NCBI RefSeq assembly: GCF_003010935.1
Contig: NZ_PGGN01000002.1
Coordinates: 1,054,001 to 1,118,000 of the forward strand
Direction of reading: 5' to 3'
Length of the DNA stretch: 64,000 bases
Source of the DNA: Phyllobacterium endophyticum
GTDB lineage: Bacteria > Pseudomonadota > Alphaproteobacteria > Rhizobiales > Rhizobiaceae
The notes under the pieces: generated by a model
What the model was told of the DNA's origin: nothing
Databases searched by the model: none
What the model saw: only the letters and a program-made list of their open reading frames with translations
Program-made: the position numbers and the translations under genes
Part shown: piece after piece, positions 63,068-64,000 of the stretch
Layout: each line of letters opens with the position of its first letter
How positions within the stretch are numbered: the stretch's first letter is position 1

Positions 63068-64000
63068 TGGGATTGCACCGGGTGAACGCCGCTCTCGCCG
63101 TCAGTTCCGGTGATCCCTCGGGTATTGGACCAGATATCGCTCTTGCAGCCTGGGCGTTGCGTAAACGAACCCATATGCCTGCCTTTTTCCTGGTTGCTGA
63201 CGCGGAAGTGATGGCTTCCCGCGCCAAACAGCTGTGCGTGAATGTTCCAATGCAGATCGCGACGCCCGAAGAAGCAGCCGCCGTGTTTGGCGAGGCACTT
63301 CCGATCGTGCCGCTGGACAACCGGCAATCGGATCAACCGGGCAAGCCGCTGGCGGAGAATGCGGCGGGAACAATCGAAGCCATCGAACAGGCTGTAGCAT
63401 TGACGCTTTCTGGTCGCGCGCGGGCTGTGGTCACCTGCCCGATCGCCAAGAAACCGCTGTACGAAGCAGGATTCAAATTTCCGGGGCACACGGAGTTTCT
63501 GGCACATCTTGCAAGCAAACATCTTGGACATCCAGTGACACCCGTCATGATGTTGGCGGGGCCCAAGCTTCGAGCAGTTCCGGTTACCATTCACATCGCC
63601 TTGAACAAAGTCGCAGTCGTTCTGGATACAGCGACGATCCTGACGGTGTGCCGAATAACGGCACACGCACTGAAAAACGAATTCGGCATCGCCAATCCCC
63701 GGCTTGCGATAGCCGGGTTAAACCCGCATGCTGGCGAAGGCGGCAGCATGGGGATGGAAGATGAGATCATCGTGCGTCCTGCCGTGAAGACGTTGCTTGC
63801 AGAGGGCATTGACGCGCGGGGACCATTGCCCGCTGACACGATGTTCCATGCAGCCGCACGGGCGACATATGATGCTGCCATTTGCATGTACCACGACCAG
63901 GCGCTGATACCGGCGAAAACACTGGGCTTCGACGATAGCGTCAATGTCACCCTTGGCCTGCCGTTCGTGCGCACCTCGCCCGACCACGGCACGGCTTTCG
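63064..64000 (+). CDS. pdxA: 4-hydroxythreonine-4-phosphate dehydrogenase (3-prime end cut by window)
   Basis: NAD-dependent step of the DXP-dependent vitamin B6 pathway. The start [18 protein letters not shown] is the family fingerprint, and metal-binding histidines appear in [11 protein letters not shown] and [16 protein letters not shown]. The ATG at 63064 overlaps the surA stop (ATGA). The frame is open to the window end at residue 312, so most of the protein is visible and roughly 20-30 residues are missing. The order surA-pdxA is widespread and usually continues to ksgA. Confidence 0.95.
   Translation, partial: MMGLHRVNAALAVSSGDPSGIGPDIALAAWALRKRTHMPAFFLVADAEVMASRAKQLCVNVPMQIATPEEAAAVFGEALPIVPLDNRQSDQPGKPLAENAAGTIEAIEQAVALTLSGRARAVVTCPIAKKPLYEAGFKFPGHTEFLAHLASKHLGHPVTPVMMLAGPKLRAVPVTIHIALNKVAVVLDTATILTVCRITAHALKNEFGIANPRLAIAGLNPHAGEGGSMGMEDEIIVRPAVKTLLAEGIDARGPLPADTMFHAAARATYDAAICMYHDQALIPAKTLGFDDSVNVTLGLPFVRTSPDHGTAF

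Overview
The window is chromosomal DNA of an alphaproteobacterium of the Hyphomicrobiales (Rhizobiales), most likely a Phyllobacteriaceae or Brucellaceae relative such as Phyllobacterium or Mesorhizobium; the genus cannot be fixed by eye. Supporting markers are the zeta-type F1-ATPase inhibitor (DUF1476), the general amino acid transporter AapJQMP, the DnaA regulator HdaA, an Omp25/Omp31-family porin, the complex I accessory protein of the NDUFS4 type, and the block pepA / lptF-lptG-lptD-surA-pdxA. Coding density is high and most of the window is core genome. I see no insertion sequence, prophage, CRISPR array or integrase.

Layout. 1-5.7 kb: the end of an unknown gene, a DMT exporter, a Tat-exported serine hydrolase, an HpcH/HpaI aldolase, a PAS-GGDEF diguanylate cyclase and an RTX-repeat protein. 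5.8-12.3 kb: the ATPase inhibitor, the purine genes purC-purS-(small coiled-coil gene)-purQ, and the polyphosphate pair ppk-ppx. 12.5-20.6 kb: tiny secreted or unknown proteins, a CHCC zinc-finger protein, an FAD monooxygenase, a coupled pair of small membrane proteins, the aapJQMP operon and a PAP2 phosphatase. 20.6-30.4 kb: metC, a metal-related secreted pair (His/Cys-rich protein and DUF305 protein), an FkbM methyltransferase, tRNA-Pro, the NDUFS4-like protein, tRNA-Arg, a phytochelatin synthase-like protease, a LysE exporter, an orphan MCE protein and a patch of small unannotated-looking genes that ends in a glycine-rich secreted protein with a clear promoter and terminator. 30.5-35 kb: hdaA and an AI-2E family permease, divergent from purM-purN, then a HigB/HigA-type toxin-antitoxin pair. 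35-42.7 kb: a molybdopterin oxidoreductase, a glycosyltransferase, a DMT transporter, rlmJ, a four-cysteine secreted protein coupled to an RNase T2, a GST and an Omp25-like porin. 43-48 kb: a pteridine-reductase-like SDR, uvrC, pgsA, moaD, moaE and a frameshifted META-domain gene. 48-57 kb: ndk, GSTs, a DinB-fold protein, an ABC-F ATPase, an MFS transporter and the pepA-GST-holC-unknown-GNAT operon. 57.3-64 kb: the LPS-export and outer-membrane biogenesis operon lptF-lptG-lptD-surA running into pdxA, which is cut by the window end.

Functionally the window is dominated by purine synthesis (purC, S, Q, M, N in two places), envelope biogenesis (Lpt proteins, SurA, Omp25), amino acid uptake and molybdopterin synthesis. 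The best candidates for unfamiliar biology are several tiny genes that carry good ribosome sites, tight coupling or their own terminators: two single-pass microproteins at 27.5-27.9 kb, a membrane-protein pair at 14.7-15.1 kb, a 58-codon gene at 28.1 kb, and a coiled-coil gene wedged between purS and purQ. Other notable points are an unexplained intrinsic terminator upstream of purC, the RNase T2 partner protein, and a META-domain gene broken by one missing base. No single striking new defence or mobile system was found.
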